A stretch of DNA of 33,357 nucleotides from Haloplanus sp. (GCF_028275055.1 NZ_JAQCNJ010000102.1:1-33357); one strand, 5' to 3'. Counted from the first letter of the stretch, positions 1 to 8,686 are shown. Notes: generated by a model from the sequence alone, not told the origin. Numbers and translations are program-made.

Positions 1-705
1 CTCGTGGGCGTCCCTGACACCCTCGACCGTCTCGCGGACGGCGTCACACCCTTCATCGTGGAGCAGATCGCCGACGACGACCACGTCGGCGTGTTGTCCC
101 ATCTCGTGTGCGGTCTCGTAGTCGCCGACACCGCCACCGTAAAACAGGGTGGCCTCGCCGAGTGCGTCCGCCGCCGCCGCCACAACCTCCGGGTCGCCGA
201 ACGTCCCGGAGTACTCGATGTAAACGATATCCTGTCCGAACAGTTTCTCCGCGACCGCCGCGTAGGCAGCCACGTCGTCGGCCGATTGATCGCAGTTGGC
301 CTCCGTGTACTCCGCGACCGACGAGTCCGGGTTGAGGACGATGTACGCCTCGGTGTGTGTGCGGGTCCAGTCGAGGCCGTTCTCGATGCGGACCCATTCT
401 TTGTGTGCGCCGGTGACCCAGAAACTGTCGCCGGCGTTGAACACCGTCGGGATCAGGTAGCCGTCCAGCGTGTCGTCGTCGATGACGACCGCCGGGTTCG
501 ACGGCTCCTGATACAGCGGGACGCCGTATTTGGCGCAGGCGTCGACAACCGCCGCCATCTTTTCTTTGGTCATTCCGGTCGTCCCGCCAATCTCGATGGC
601 GTCCGTTCCGGTGGCACAGACATCCTCGAAGGTCTCGCCCGCGGCGAGGGTCTTGTCGGGGTCTACCTTGAGGACGTGGTCCCACTCCTCCCACGGCGTG
701 GTCAT
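1..705 (-). CDS. Geranylgeranylglyceryl phosphate synthase (3' end at window edge)
   Basis: This enzyme joins sn-glycerol-1-phosphate to geranylgeranyl diphosphate, the first ether bond of archaeal membrane lipids. Translation from the ATG at 705 gives 235 codons, open to the window edge, so only the last residues and stop are missing; the length matches the family. Family signatures are visible: an N-terminal [11 protein letters not shown], an EIGGTTGMT strand-loop, [11 protein letters not shown], the YGGGV phosphate-binding turn, and [10 protein letters not shown] near the C-terminus, together typical of the PcrB/GGGPS TIM barrel. The gene lies downstream of topA on the same strand, with a 76-nt gap that holds its own TATA-like box. 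The start is supported by that box about 29 nt upstream. The family call is firm; a heptaprenylglyceryl (PcrB-type) specificity is unlikely in an archaeon. Confidence 0.93.
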   Translation of the reverse strand, partial: MTTPWEEWDHVLKVDPDKTLAAGETFEDVCATGTDAIEIGGTTGMTKEKMAAVVDACAKYGVPLYQEPSNPAVVIDDDTLDGYLIPTVFNAGDSFWVTGAHKEWVRIENGLDWTRTHTEAYIVLNPDSSVAEYTEANCDQSADDVAAYAAVAEKLFGQDIVYIEYSGTFGDPEVVAAAADALGEATLFYGGGVGDYETAHEMGQHADVVVVGDLLHDEGCDAVRETVEGVRDAHE

Positions 706-730
706 TGCCCAAATGTACTCCGCGGAACTG

Positions 731-737
731 ATAAAAA
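731..737 (-). promoter_or_regulatory. TATA-like box for GGGP synthase
   Basis: On the minus strand this reads TTTTTAT, centred about 29 nt before the ATG at 705. The position suits an archaeal TATA element driving a leaderless or nearly leaderless transcript, so the gene need not depend on readthrough from topA. Confidence 0.55.
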
Positions 738-781
738 GGACCCGACTCCGGGCGGCCGGATATGCCGTCGGTCGGCGCGTG

Positions 782-3292
782 TCAGTCCGCGTCCGCCTGC
801 CAGTCTCGAACCGTGTCCTCGCCGACGCCGTCGATTTCGTCCGCGAGCGCGTCCGGCTCGGCAGTTTTCAGTCCGGCCACGTCCTCGATGCCAGCCTCGT
901 TCAGTTTCTCGGCCGTTTTCTCCCCGATGCCGTTGATCGTCTCCAGTTCCGTTCCCTCCTGTCGGGCCTGGTACTCGCGGTAGTTGCAGATCGGACAGCC
1001 CAGATCCCACGGGTCGCGGTCGTCGTCGTAGGTGATCCGGATCCCGGGGAGTCCGTGTTGCTCGCAGGCCTCGTCGACGAGTTCGGCCTCGCCGTGTCTG
1101 GGCATCGGCAGGGAGTACTCACAGTCGGGGTAGCGCGTACAGCCGACCAATCGACCGCCGGATCGAAGCCGCTTGACCGCGAGGTCGCCCCCGTCGGCGT
1201 CACCACACTCCGGACACGGGCCGACGAGTAGATCGGGTTCTTTCTCGGCGGCCTCGGCCGCACAGAGCGGACAGCCGTGGACGAACGTTTTGCGCCCGGC
1301 GAGCATCTTCACGTCGTGGAGGCCGTGTTCGCCACAAACGTCGTCCAACAGGAGCGGCTTGCCGGTCGAGGGGAGCGGGAGGGTGTTCTCGCAGTCGGGG
1401 TAGGCGTCACAGCCGACGAAGTACGACCCCTGCCCGCTCCGCCGGATCACGAGGTCGTCACCACACGCCGGACACGGCCCGACGGTTTTGTCGGCCTTCA
1501 GCGACTCGCGCAGGTGGTCACCGAGCGCCTCGCGGGAGTCCATCAGGCGGTCGAAGACACGGCCGAGCATCTCCCGGGACTCGTCGGTTACCTCCGAGAG
1601 CGTCGCCTCGCCCCGGGCGATGGCCTGCATATCCGCCTCCAGTTGGGCGGTCATCTCCTCGCTGACGATGAGGTCCGCAAACTCCTCGGAGGCCTCGACG
1701 ACGCCACGGGCGAGGCGGGTCGGTCGCGGCGGATCACCCTCGATGTAGCCCCGGTCGTAGAGTTTCTGGATCACGTCGTGGCGGGTCGCCTTTGTCCCGA
1801 TGCCCATCTCCTCCATCGTCTCGATGAGGCGGGACTGGCCGTATCTGCGGGGCGGTTGGGTTTGTTTGGTTTCCAGTCGCGATCCGGTCACGTCGAGTGT
1901 CTCGCCCTCGGTCACGTCCGGGACGTGGTTCTCGCTGGTCGAGCGATACGGGTAGACGGCGTGGTACCCCGGGTCGACCAACCGTTTGCCGTTTGCCTTC
2001 AGCGAGCGCTTCCGGTCGCCGGTGACACCCGCCACCACACGCAGGTGTTGCCACGTTGCCGCGTCGGCTACGGTGGCCAAGAACCGCCGGACAACGAGTT
2101 CGTACACCTCCCACTCGTCCTCCGAGAGGTCGCTCGCGGCGGGGAGTTCGTCGGTCGGGTGGATGGGCGGGTGGTCGGTGGTCTCCTCGTCGCCTTCCGT
2201 GGGCGTAATGTCGTCAGCGTCGAGAAGGGCGGCCGCGTCGTCGCCGAAGCGTCGGCCAGCCGAGAGGGCGTCAAGCAGGTCCCGCGGGTCCAGATCCTCG
2301 GGATACACCGTGTTGTCCGTCCGAGGGTAGGTGATGTAGCCCTCGGTGTAGAGATCCTCGGCGATGCTCATCGCCCGTTGTGCGGAGTGGCCGATTCCGC
2401 TCGCGGCGCGGATGAACTGTGTCGTATTGAACGGCGCGGGGGGATCGTCGGTCCGGGTGCGCCGACGCACCGCCTCGACCGTCGCTGTCGACGCCCCCGA
2501 GAGGTCGGCGTCGACCGCGGCCGCGCTGTCCCCGTCCCAGACGCGTTCGGCCTCGTTGGCGTTCCCGTCGAGGTAGAAATACTGCGCCTCGAAAGACTCC
2601 TCGTCCTTTTGAAGCGTGGCGAACAGCTCCCGGTACGTTTCGGGATCGAACGCGTCGATTTCTCGCTCGCGGTCGACGATCAGTTTCAACGTCGGCCCCT
2701 GCACCCGGCCGACCGAGATGAAGTCGTCGCCGAGTTGTCCCGCGGACAGCGAGAGGTATCGCGTGAGCGACGCACCCCACATCAGGTCGACGATCTGTCT
2801 GGCTTCGCCCGCGGCGGCGAGGTCGAAATCAAGCTCGTCGGGGTCGGCAAAGGCCTCGGTCACCTCGCGGTCGGTGATCGACGAGAAGCGTACCCGGTCG
2901 ACCGGCGAGTCGTCGTTGACCTCGCGGACGAGTTCGTACGCCTCCTTCCCGATCAACTCCCCCTCTCGGTCGTAGTCGGTCGCGATCATGATCCGCGAGG
3001 CGTTCCGGGCCAGACGGCGGAGCGCGGCGACGATGTTCTCCTGTGTCGGGCGCTTCTCCATCTCCGCGTCGACGAGTTCAACCGGTTCCACGTCCCGCCA
3101 GCCGTCGTACTCGGGGGGAAAGTCGACACCGACGACGTGGCCCGACAGACCGACACAACGCTTGCCACCCCACTTGTAGACGTTGACACCGTTGACACGG
3201 TCGCTCTCCGCGCTCCCGTCGCTCAGAATCTCGGCGATGCGACGGGCGGCGTTGTCCTTCTCGGTGATTATCAACTCGGGGCCACGGTTCAT
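782..3292 (-). CDS. topA: DNA topoisomerase I (type IA) with C-terminal zinc fingers and HhH
   Basis: Type IA topoisomerase (836 aa) that relaxes negatively supercoiled DNA by breaking one strand through a 5'-phosphotyrosyl bond. Visible parts in order: an N-terminal TOPRIM domain ([17 protein letters not shown], then [10 protein letters not shown] with the acidic metal ligands); the central gate; the active-site segment [18 protein letters not shown] with the catalytic Tyr; then about 200 residues with four Cys/His clusters (CPACGDD..C..C, C..H..CPLC, CPECGD..C..C, C..H..CPIC). The C-terminal roughly 50 residues ([17 protein letters not shown], then a second [12 protein letters not shown]) form a helix-hairpin-helix module. 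The frame stays open upstream to 3397, but the ATG at 3292 begins just before the TOPRIM strand and has a TTTAGG box about 30 nt upstream. It lies between gatB and GGGP synthase. Confidence 0.95.
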   Translation of the reverse strand: MNRGPELIITEKDNAARRIAEILSDGSAESDRVNGVNVYKWGGKRCVGLSGHVVGVDFPPEYDGWRDVEPVELVDAEMEKRPTQENIVAALRRLARNASRIMIATDYDREGELIGKEAYELVREVNDDSPVDRVRFSSITDREVTEAFADPDELDFDLAAAGEARQIVDLMWGASLTRYLSLSAGQLGDDFISVGRVQGPTLKLIVDREREIDAFDPETYRELFATLQKDEESFEAQYFYLDGNANEAERVWDGDSAAAVDADLSGASTATVEAVRRRTRTDDPPAPFNTTQFIRAASGIGHSAQRAMSIAEDLYTEGYITYPRTDNTVYPEDLDPRDLLDALSAGRRFGDDAAALLDADDITPTEGDEETTDHPPIHPTDELPAASDLSEDEWEVYELVVRRFLATVADAATWQHLRVVAGVTGDRKRSLKANGKRLVDPGYHAVYPYRSTSENHVPDVTEGETLDVTGSRLETKQTQPPRRYGQSRLIETMEEMGIGTKATRHDVIQKLYDRGYIEGDPPRPTRLARGVVEASEEFADLIVSEEMTAQLEADMQAIARGEATLSEVTDESREMLGRVFDRLMDSREALGDHLRESLKADKTVGPCPACGDDLVIRRSGQGSYFVGCDAYPDCENTLPLPSTGKPLLLDDVCGEHGLHDVKMLAGRKTFVHGCPLCAAEAAEKEPDLLVGPCPECGDADGGDLAVKRLRSGGRLVGCTRYPDCEYSLPMPRHGEAELVDEACEQHGLPGIRITYDDDRDPWDLGCPICNYREYQARQEGTELETINGIGEKTAEKLNEAGIEDVAGLKTAEPDALADEIDGVGEDTVRDWQADAD

Positions 3293-3399
3293 CGGCGAGT
3301 GATACGGCGAGCATCTGCCTAAACCTTTCGTGACTGTAAGCCCGTAATCGGCTGACCGCGAGAGGGCGTGCGGCCGGGACGCGCCTGCGACACGCACCG

Positions 3400-4893
3400 T
3401 CAGTCGTCGTCAAGCCGGTCACGCAACAGCCCGTTGACGGTGCCGGGGTCGGCGCTTCCCCCGGTCTTGCTCATCACCTGCCCGACGAGGAAGTTGAGCG
3501 CCCCACCCTCGCCAGCGTGGTAGTCCTCGACCGCCTCGGGGTTTTCATCGATAGCCTCGCCAACGGCCGTCGCGACGGCGTCGTCGTCGGCCTTCCCGAG
3601 GCCCTCACGCTCGACCACCGCGTCCGGGTCGAGGCCCTCGTCGAGCATCGTCCGCAGGACCACCTCGCGGGCGTTCTTTCCCGTGATCTCGTCGGCGTCG
3701 ACGAGTTCGATCAGTCGGGCGAACTCGTCGAGTCGATCCTCAACGTCTGTCACCTGCAGGTCGCGGTAGTTGAGTTCGCCAAGCAGATCGTCGGCGACCC
3801 ACGTCGCCGCGAGGTCGGGGTCGAACCGGTCTGCGACGTTCTCGAAAAAGTCCGCGACCTCCTTGCTCGAGGTGAGTTTCGACGCCGACTCGGCGTCGAG
3901 TCCGTACGCCTCGCGGAACCGGTCGCGGCGAGCGTCGGGGAGTTCGGGGATCGAGAGTCGTTCGGTCCAGTCCGAGACCCGAAGCGGCGGGAGGTCCGCC
4001 TCGCGGAAGTAGCGGTAATCTTTCTCCTCTTCTTTCGAGCGCATCGAGACGGTGATACCGCGGCTCTCGTCCCAGTGGCGCGTCTCCTGTTCGACCTCGC
4101 GGCCCCGCTTGACGGCGTTTTTCTGTCGGGTCACCTCGTATGCCAGCGCCTTTTCGGCGCCTTTGTGGCTTGAGATGTTCTTTACCTCGGTCCGGTTGGC
4201 GTCGGCGAGAACCGTCTCGTCGACACTCCCGTCGTTGGCCACCTCGTTTGCCGGCACCAGCGAGATGTTGGCGTCGATCCGGAGGCTCCCGTCCCGGGAG
4301 GCGTCGAAGACGCCCAGATAGTCCAGAACCTCCTCGAGTTTCGCGAGAAAGGCTCGAACCTCCTCCGGCCCCCGGAAGTCGGGGTCGGTGACGATCTCCA
4401 TCAACGGCGTGCCGGCGCGGTTGTAATCGATGAGCGTGTGCTCCGCCGTCTCGATGTTCCCCCCTTCGTGTTGGAGGCTACCGGGGTCCTCCTCGAGGTG
4501 TGCGCGACCGATCCCGATCTCGCGGCGGTCGTCTTTGACGGCGACGTCGAGCGAGCCGTCGGCACAGATCGGCGCGTCGTACTGTGTGATCTGGAAGTTT
4601 TTCGGCAGGTCGGGGTAGTAGTAGTTCTTCCGGTGAAACCGGGTCTCATCGGCGATATCCGCGTCCAACGCCTGGCCGACTTTCACCGCGGCCTCGACGG
4701 CCGCCTCGTTGACGACGGGCAACGCGCCGGGCAGTCCCAGACAGACCGGACAGGTTCGGGTGTTCGGGTTCTCGTCGTCCGCCGCCTCGGTCGAACAGCC
4801 ACAAAAGATCTTTGTGTCGGTTTCGAGTTGGACGTGGACTTCGAGGCCGATGACAACGGCGAGGTCGCGCTGCTCGAGGGCCTGCGCGGTCAT
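3400..4893 (-). CDS. gatB: Asp-tRNA(Asn)/Glu-tRNA(Gln) amidotransferase subunit B
   Basis: GatB (497 aa) is the kinase and tRNA-binding subunit of GatCAB, which converts mischarged Asp-tRNA(Asn) and/or Glu-tRNA(Gln) to the amide form. Evidence includes the N-terminal VVIGLEVHVQLETDTKIFCGCST with the CGC...CPVC zinc ligands, CLGLPGALPVVNE, the RKNYYYPDLPKNFQITQYD segment, RAHLEEDPGSLQHE, and IDYNRAGTPLMEIVTDPD. The C-terminal roughly 140 residues form the helical YqeY-like tRNA-binding tail ending FLVGQVMSKTGGSADPGTVNGLLRDRL. A GTG at 4908 is in frame, but the ATG at 4893 is preferred because a GTCTTTAG box lies 28 nt upstream of it. No gatA or gatC is in the window. The stop is 107 nt upstream of topA's start. 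Confidence 0.96.
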   Translation of the reverse strand: MTAQALEQRDLAVVIGLEVHVQLETDTKIFCGCSTEAADDENPNTRTCPVCLGLPGALPVVNEAAVEAAVKVGQALDADIADETRFHRKNYYYPDLPKNFQITQYDAPICADGSLDVAVKDDRREIGIGRAHLEEDPGSLQHEGGNIETAEHTLIDYNRAGTPLMEIVTDPDFRGPEEVRAFLAKLEEVLDYLGVFDASRDGSLRIDANISLVPANEVANDGSVDETVLADANRTEVKNISSHKGAEKALAYEVTRQKNAVKRGREVEQETRHWDESRGITVSMRSKEEEKDYRYFREADLPPLRVSDWTERLSIPELPDARRDRFREAYGLDAESASKLTSSKEVADFFENVADRFDPDLAATWVADDLLGELNYRDLQVTDVEDRLDEFARLIELVDADEITGKNAREVVLRTMLDEGLDPDAVVEREGLGKADDDAVATAVGEAIDENPEAVEDYHAGEGGALNFLVGQVMSKTGGSADPGTVNGLLRDRLDDD

Positions 4894-4917
4894 TGCGCGG
4901 GCTTGCACGGCCGGTGG

Positions 4918-4925
4918 CTAAAGAC
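4918..4925 (-). promoter_or_regulatory. TATA-like box for gatB
   Basis: On the minus strand this reads GTCTTTAG, about 28 nt before the ATG at 4893. It argues for that ATG rather than the upstream in-frame GTG at 4908. Confidence 0.45.
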
Positions 4926-5136
4926 TAACGGAACGGGGGACACGAGCACCCGGCTCCGGTGTCGTTGCCCGCGTCGTCGCGTGACTCACCGACCGTCCTG
5001 TGACAACTCGACCGCGGTACGGACGGCGCGTCAGAAAACTCGTGGCCGACGTGTGCGGCCGTCTCGCCGGGCGCTCAGTTTCATCTCTGAGAATTGAGGC
5101 GGTGCCTTGTTATTCCCGGCCGCCCGAAAGCTGGTG
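4926..5136. other. Divergent intergenic region, gatB / pilin-like gene
   Basis: This is the upstream region of two divergent genes, with no recognisable coding sequence. Near its right end (about 5074-5098) is a cluster of short CTCA/TGAG inverted repeats around TTTCATCTCTGAGAATTGAG, unlike the GC-rich surroundings. A weak TATA-like TTATT lies at 5109-5113, about 26 nt before the pilin ATG. These may be control sites for the pilin gene, but nothing is diagnostic. Confidence 0.35.
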
Positions 5137-5760
5137 ATGAATCGCCGGGCGATCACCCCCCTGATAGGGGTGGTCATTCTCGTGGTCATCACGCTGTTGT
5201 TGGCCTCGATGTTCGCCGTTACGACGACCGAGCTGGCCGACTTCGGGAGTGAGCGGGAGCAGGTCGACTACCTGACCGGCCTGTCGTCCGACGGAACCCA
5301 GAAGGGCAACTACCGGTCGGAACTCATCTGGGCACGCGACAGCGGGGCGGACGAGACAACGTCCCACGTGGTGAACTACACGATAGCGAGCGGGTCGGAC
5401 ACCGCCGGGAACTCCTTGAACAGTATCGTCATCGAGTACCCTGACGGATCGGCGGATGTTGGGGGTGTCGACGCCCGAGCAGACATCATTATCGTGGGCA
5501 TCGACCAAGACCGGGACGGTGACATTGACGTCGACGCGACCAACGACGTGGAGTGTTGCCCACCCGACGACGGTGTGAAAACCTCCAACGGCGAAAACAC
5601 CTTGACGGTCGAACTGTCGGGGAACTACAACCTCAACGGTGGGGACGCACTCATCGTTGAGTTCAAAAACGTCGAGAACCCCGGTTCCGGCGATTACGAC
5701 GTCACGGTCGGAATCAACGGCGACGTAACCGACGACGGAACACTGGAGATCGAGGCGTGA
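5137..5760 (+). CDS. Archaeal type IV pilin-like protein with acidic EF-hand-like loop
   Basis: Predicted secreted or surface pilin-like protein (207 aa). The N-terminus MNRRAITPLIGVVILVVITLLLA matches haloarchaeal type IV pilins: a short basic head, a prepilin peptidase (PibD) site after the Arg pair, then one hydrophobic helix (about residues 6-30) that would form the fibre core. The rest is hydrophilic and beta-rich. Residues 123-133 contain alternating Asp (DQDRDGDIDVD), resembling a calcium-binding EF-hand or thrombospondin type-3 loop, followed by a Cys-Cys pair at 140-141. The frame runs upstream to 5107, but the ATG at 5137 places the basic head correctly. It stands alone, without pilB/pilC-type assembly genes nearby. 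The pilin class is firm; its role (adhesion pilin or other surface fibre) is not known. Confidence 0.85.
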   Translation: MNRRAITPLIGVVILVVITLLLASMFAVTTTELADFGSEREQVDYLTGLSSDGTQKGNYRSELIWARDSGADETTSHVVNYTIASGSDTAGNSLNSIVIEYPDGSADVGGVDARADIIIVGIDQDRDGDIDVDATNDVECCPPDDGVKTSNGENTLTVELSGNYNLNGGDALIVEFKNVENPGSGDYDVTVGINGDVTDDGTLEIEA

Positions 5761-5764
5761 GACG

Positions 5765-5789
5765 CCGCAGGCGAAAGGATGACCTGCGG
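5765..5789 (+). terminator. Hairpin 4 nt after the pilin-like gene stop
   Basis: A perfect 7-bp inverted repeat, CCGCAGG (5765-5771) and CCTGCGG (5783-5789), with an 11-nt loop begins four bases after the pilin stop codon. It could be a 3'-end hairpin that stabilises the transcript or helps termination. No T-run follows, so it is not a classic intrinsic terminator. Confidence 0.4.
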
Positions 5790-5820
5790 TACGAACCGGG
5801 CGATCCTCGGTCGAAACGAT

Positions 5821-5854
5821 CGGGAGCGCTTGGGAGCGGTCGGGAGCGGTCGGG
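5821..5854. repeat. Short tandem repeat, about 3.5 copies of a 10-bp unit
   Basis: Three successive 10-bp units (CGGGAGCGCT, TGGGAGCGGT, CGGGAGCGGT) are followed by a partial CGGGA. The last two full copies differ only at their first base. The repeat lies in the gap between the pilin-like gene and the small DUF7511-like gene. It may be a slippage product or a spaced set of binding sites. Confidence 0.6.
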
Positions 5855-5934
5855 ATCCCAACGACCGGTACCGACAAATCCGAAGCCGACATAGCAGTGA
5901 CTAAAAGCGGCGAGCCCCCATCGACAGACGCGAT

Positions 5935-6144
5935 ATGTCGAACACCTCTACGCCCGGTCCCGCTTCCGACGGCGACACCGACATCAACGCCGTCACCGGT
6001 CGCCTGCGTGCCGTCGTGGTTACGTACGACGGCGCGGCGGATCGACGCACGCTCTACCCGCCGAAGGCGACCGAAACAGAACGGCTCACCCACTGGTTGA
6101 CCGCCGACGCCGACGCCTTCGTGCCACTCGAATCGTCGCGCTAG
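5935..6144 (+). CDS. Small haloarchaeal protein, DUF7511-like
   Basis: A 69-residue protein with a variable Ser/Thr/Asp-rich head (1-22) and a compact core, RLRAVVVTYDGAADRRTLYPP...ERLTHWLTADADAFVPL. That core looks like the small haloarchaeal family I know as DUF7511; this is recognised from memory and not searched. No Cys, membrane segment or signal is present, so it is probably cytosolic. A CTAAAA box at about 5901-5906 lies about 31 nt before the ATG. Its TAG stop shares the tetranucleotide CTAG (6141-6144) with the stop of the convergent 3-hydroxyacyl-CoA dehydrogenase gene. Function unknown. Confidence 0.75.
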   Translation: MSNTSTPGPASDGDTDINAVTGRLRAVVVTYDGAADRRTLYPPKATETERLTHWLTADADAFVPLESSR

Positions 6145-7091
6145 TCCTCCACCGCCCGTCGGATCGCCGCAACCCGCCGGTTTCGCCGGCGGACCACGTC
6201 CGCAGGCCGGTCGTCGTACTCGTGGAAGCCGGCCCCGTCGTCGACGCCGCCCCGTCCGGTGGCGATCCGATCGTCGAACAGCGCCCCCGGTTCGTTCGCG
6301 TCGCTCAACCGTGGATAAAGGTTCGACGCGATGGTCCGGAACAGGTCGAGACCGGCGAGGTCGGCCGTCTCGAAGGGGCCGATCGCGGCGGTCCGGAGGG
6401 CGTAGCCGTCCCGGACCGCCCGTTCCACGTCGGGCAACGAGGCGACTCCCTCGGTCACGAGGTGGGCACACTCCCGAAGAACGGCGAACTGGATCCGATT
6501 CCAGACGAACCCCGGAACGTCGCGTTCGACGATAACGGGATCACGACCGACCGCCTCAACGAACGCCGCCGTCCGGGAGAGCGTGTCGTCACTCGTGTCC
6601 GCGCCCCGGACCACCTCAACGGTGGGCAGGAGGTAGGGTGGGTTCCACCAGTGACAGCCGACCACCCGGTCGGCGGCGTCGGGGGTCGCCGCGGCGATGT
6701 CGGTGATCGGGATGCCGGACGTGTTGGTGGCGAGAACGGCCTCGGTGGGCGCGTGTGTGGCCACCTCCTCGAACACCGACCGTTTCAGGTCGAGATCCTC
6801 GGACACCGTCTCGATGACGAGCGATGCGTCGGCCGCGGCGGCGGGGAGGTCGAGCGTGTGGTCGATCCGACCGAGGATCGTGTCGGGGGCGGCGTCGAGC
6901 AGCCCCGCCGAGTCGAGAAACTCAACCGCGTCCTCGACGCCGTCGCGGGCGTCGACGAGGTTCGCCCGCCGGTGGTCGACGAGCGTGACGGGCGCGCCGT
7001 GGCGGGCGAACTGGAGAGCGAGGCCGTGCCCCATCGTTCCAGCGCCGACAACGGTCACCGCCGCGGGCGGTGACGGAGATGTCGTGGGCAT
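6141..7091 (-). CDS. 3-hydroxyacyl-CoA dehydrogenase family protein
   Basis: NAD-dependent dehydrogenase (316 aa) that interconverts (S)-3-hydroxyacyl-CoA and 3-oxoacyl-CoA in fatty-acid beta-oxidation or related pathways. The N-terminal Rossmann fold has GAGTMGHGLA at residues 16-25 and an acidic end of strand 2 (VTLVDHR). SEDLDLKRSVFEE (about 97-109), ATNTSGIPI, the catalytic-type His in GCHWWNPP (H147) and PGFVWNRI (about 193-200) are typical of the family. The C-terminal helical domain follows from about 200. The single-domain length excludes a fused enoyl-CoA hydratase. The frame is open to 7157, but the ATG at 7091 directly precedes the Rossmann strand and has an ATTTATTTT box 24-32 nt upstream. 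Substrate chain length is not evident; other members act on 3-hydroxybutyryl-CoA or L-gulonate-type substrates. Confidence 0.9.
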   Translation of the reverse strand: MPTTSPSPPAAVTVVGAGTMGHGLALQFARHGAPVTLVDHRRANLVDARDGVEDAVEFLDSAGLLDAAPDTILGRIDHTLDLPAAAADASLVIETVSEDLDLKRSVFEEVATHAPTEAVLATNTSGIPITDIAAATPDAADRVVGCHWWNPPYLLPTVEVVRGADTSDDTLSRTAAFVEAVGRDPVIVERDVPGFVWNRIQFAVLRECAHLVTEGVASLPDVERAVRDGYALRTAAIGPFETADLAGLDLFRTIASNLYPRLSDANEPGALFDDRIATGRGGVDDGAGFHEYDDRPADVVRRRNRRVAAIRRAVED

Positions 7092-7114
7092 CGATCCCAG
7101 CGTGGACGGTCGAG

Positions 7115-7123
7115 AAAATAAAT
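7115..7123 (-). promoter_or_regulatory. TATA-like box for 3-hydroxyacyl-CoA dehydrogenase
   Basis: On the minus strand this reads ATTTATTTT, one of the clearest TATA matches in the window, centred 28 nt before the ATG at 7091. It fixes that start over the upstream in-frame codon at 7157. Confidence 0.6.
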
Positions 7124-7182
7124 CCCTGCGGTGAGTTGCCCGGTCCGGTAGGCACAACTGCCCGGTCGTTCACACGGCGTGT

Positions 7183-7587
7183 ATGTCCGACTTCGAGTAC
7201 GAGACCGAACTCGGTGTTCGCTTTCGCGACGTAGACGCCATGGGTCACGTCAACAACGCCGTCTACGCGACGTATCTGGAGCAGACACGTGTCGACTACT
7301 ACGCCGATGTGCTGGGTGTCGGCCTCGACGACATCGACACCGTTCTCGTGAACTTAGAGATCGACTACCGGAGCGAGATCGCGCTGGAGGCGGGGACGGT
7401 GACCGTCGCGATGGGCGTTCGGGATATCGGCGAATCGAGTGTCACCGCCGAGTACGAAATCCGGGTCGAGAATCGGGTCGCCGCGACGGCCAAAACGGTG
7501 CAGGTGTACGTCGATCCGGACGAGGGTGGGTCCCGGCCGCTTCCGGAGGCGTGGGTCGCGGAGATGGAGTCGCTTCGCCGGGGATAA
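7183..7587 (+). CDS. Acyl-CoA thioesterase, hot-dog (YbgC/4HBT) family
   Basis: A 134-residue single hot-dog protein expected to hydrolyse acyl-CoA thioesters. The N-terminal signature RFRDVDAMGHVNNAVYATYLEQTR (residues 13-36) is the 4-hydroxybenzoyl-CoA thioesterase family motif; Asp16 or Asp18 is the likely catalytic acid, with the GHVNN turn starting the long central helix. VNLEIDYRSEI and the later beta strands complete the fold. It is transcribed divergently from the 3-hydroxyacyl-CoA dehydrogenase, with about 90 bp between starts, which suggests a shared link to acyl-CoA metabolism. That link is inference. The substrate cannot be read from the sequence. Confidence 0.9.
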   Translation: MSDFEYETELGVRFRDVDAMGHVNNAVYATYLEQTRVDYYADVLGVGLDDIDTVLVNLEIDYRSEIALEAGTVTVAMGVRDIGESSVTAEYEIRVENRVAATAKTVQVYVDPDEGGSRPLPEAWVAEMESLRRG

Positions 7588-7772
7588 CCGTCGGAACGGT
7601 CATCGACCGGATCGAGACACCTCACGCGAACGCACGACAGGCGGCCGCCGGTCGGAGACAGGCCGTGTCCACGACGTGTCCGAGAGCCACCACCCACACC
7701 GGACTGCCCCACAACATAACCTAATCTACTCACATCGAAACCACTTTGTGACCAGATTTGGTTTATCATCGC

Positions 7773-8666
7773 GTGAACCGTCGTCAGTACGTGCAGGCTC
7801 TCGGCCTCGGCGGTGTCGTCTCGGCCGCCGGTTGTTCGGGGGGCTCAGAGACGACCGACGCGACCGAACTGGATCGCGACCTGACTCTCGCCACCGGCAC
7901 GACCGCGTACGATAGCGGCCTCCTCGACGAGGTCACCCCCGGGTTCGAGGAAACGTTCGGGTCGACGGTCAGAACGGTCGCACGCGGGACGGCAGGATCG
8001 CTCCGGACCGCCCGCAACGGCGACTGTGACGTTGTTCTCGTCCACGCCCGTCCCTTGGAGAACGGCTTTCTTCGGGGCGGACACGGCCTCAACCGACGCG
8101 CCGTGATGGTCAACGACTTTCTGGTAGTGGGACCACCCGAGGATCCCGCAGGTGTCGCAGGGACGGATCCGGTGGCGGCCGTTCGTGCCATTGCCACCGA
8201 GACCGCGACGTTTCTGTCGCGGGGGGACCGCTCCGGGACCCACATTCGGGAACGGCGCATCTGGGACCGGGCGGGCATCGATCCCTCAGGAGCGTGGTAC
8301 CGTGAAACCGGGCAAGGGATGGGTGACACACTGGCGACCGCCGAGCAGATCGGCGCGTACACCCTGACCGACCGGGGAAGTTTCCTCACCGTGAGCGACG
8401 GCGACGGCCTCGTTCGACACGTCGACCGAGGGATCGACGACCCACCGCCGCTGCTCCGGAACGAGTACGCGGTCATCCCGGTCAATCCCGCCCGACACGA
8501 GGTGGCGTACACGATGGCGATGGCATACGCAGGCTATCTGACCGGGCCTGCAGGTCGGTCACGCATCGACCGGTTTCGGGTCGGCGGAAAACGAGCGTAC
8601 CGGCCGCTCGGCACGTCGCCGGAGCCGGAGTTCCGGCAGTACGTCCCGAGTGACTGGCCCGAATAA
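7773..8666 (+). CDS. TupA-like substrate-binding lipoprotein (tungstate/molybdate type)
   Basis: Extracytoplasmic solute-binding protein (297 aa). It begins MNRRQYVQALGLGG, a twin-arginine signal, followed by a lipobox SAAGC with Cys21, so it should be Tat-exported and lipid-anchored. The mature part matches tungstate-binding TupA proteins: ATGTTAYDSGLLDEVTPGFEE, GDCDVVLVHARPLE, NRRAVMVNDFLVVGPPEDPAG, FLSRGDRSGTHIRERRIW, GQGMGDTLATAE, YTLTDRGSFL and VIPVNPARHE. The frame extends to a TTG at 7758, but the GTG at 7773 places the RR signal properly. No permease or ATPase gene is adjacent, so the partner transporter must be elsewhere or absent. The ligand (tungstate, molybdate or another oxyanion) is inferred from family. 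Confidence 0.87.
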   Translation: MNRRQYVQALGLGGVVSAAGCSGGSETTDATELDRDLTLATGTTAYDSGLLDEVTPGFEETFGSTVRTVARGTAGSLRTARNGDCDVVLVHARPLENGFLRGGHGLNRRAVMVNDFLVVGPPEDPAGVAGTDPVAAVRAIATETATFLSRGDRSGTHIRERRIWDRAGIDPSGAWYRETGQGMGDTLATAEQIGAYTLTDRGSFLTVSDGDGLVRHVDRGIDDPPPLLRNEYAVIPVNPARHEVAYTMAMAYAGYLTGPAGRSRIDRFRVGGKRAYRPLGTSPEPEFRQYVPSDWPE

Positions 8667-8686
8667 CACCCCGGGGCAGACGGTGT
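8666..8686. terminator. Possible hairpin between convergent genes
   Basis: ACACC (8666-8670) and GGTGT (8682-8686) form a 5-bp stem around a loop containing CCGGGG. It begins on the last base of the TupA-like stop codon, in the 50-bp gap before the convergent helicase stop. It could mark 3' ends in either direction. The evidence is weak: the stem is short and there is no T-run. Confidence 0.25.

Noticed and set aside
1277-3322. 681-codon plus-strand open frame opposite topA
   Set aside because: It is antisense to a complete, motif-rich topA. GC-rich haloarchaeal codons leave few stops on the other strand, and the translation has no recognisable domain.
5110-6471. 453-codon minus-strand open frame across the pilin-like gene, the small gene and part of the dehydrogenase
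   Set aside because: It is antisense to the pilin and small genes and out of frame within the dehydrogenase; its composition is Arg-, Gly- and Val-rich with no domain.
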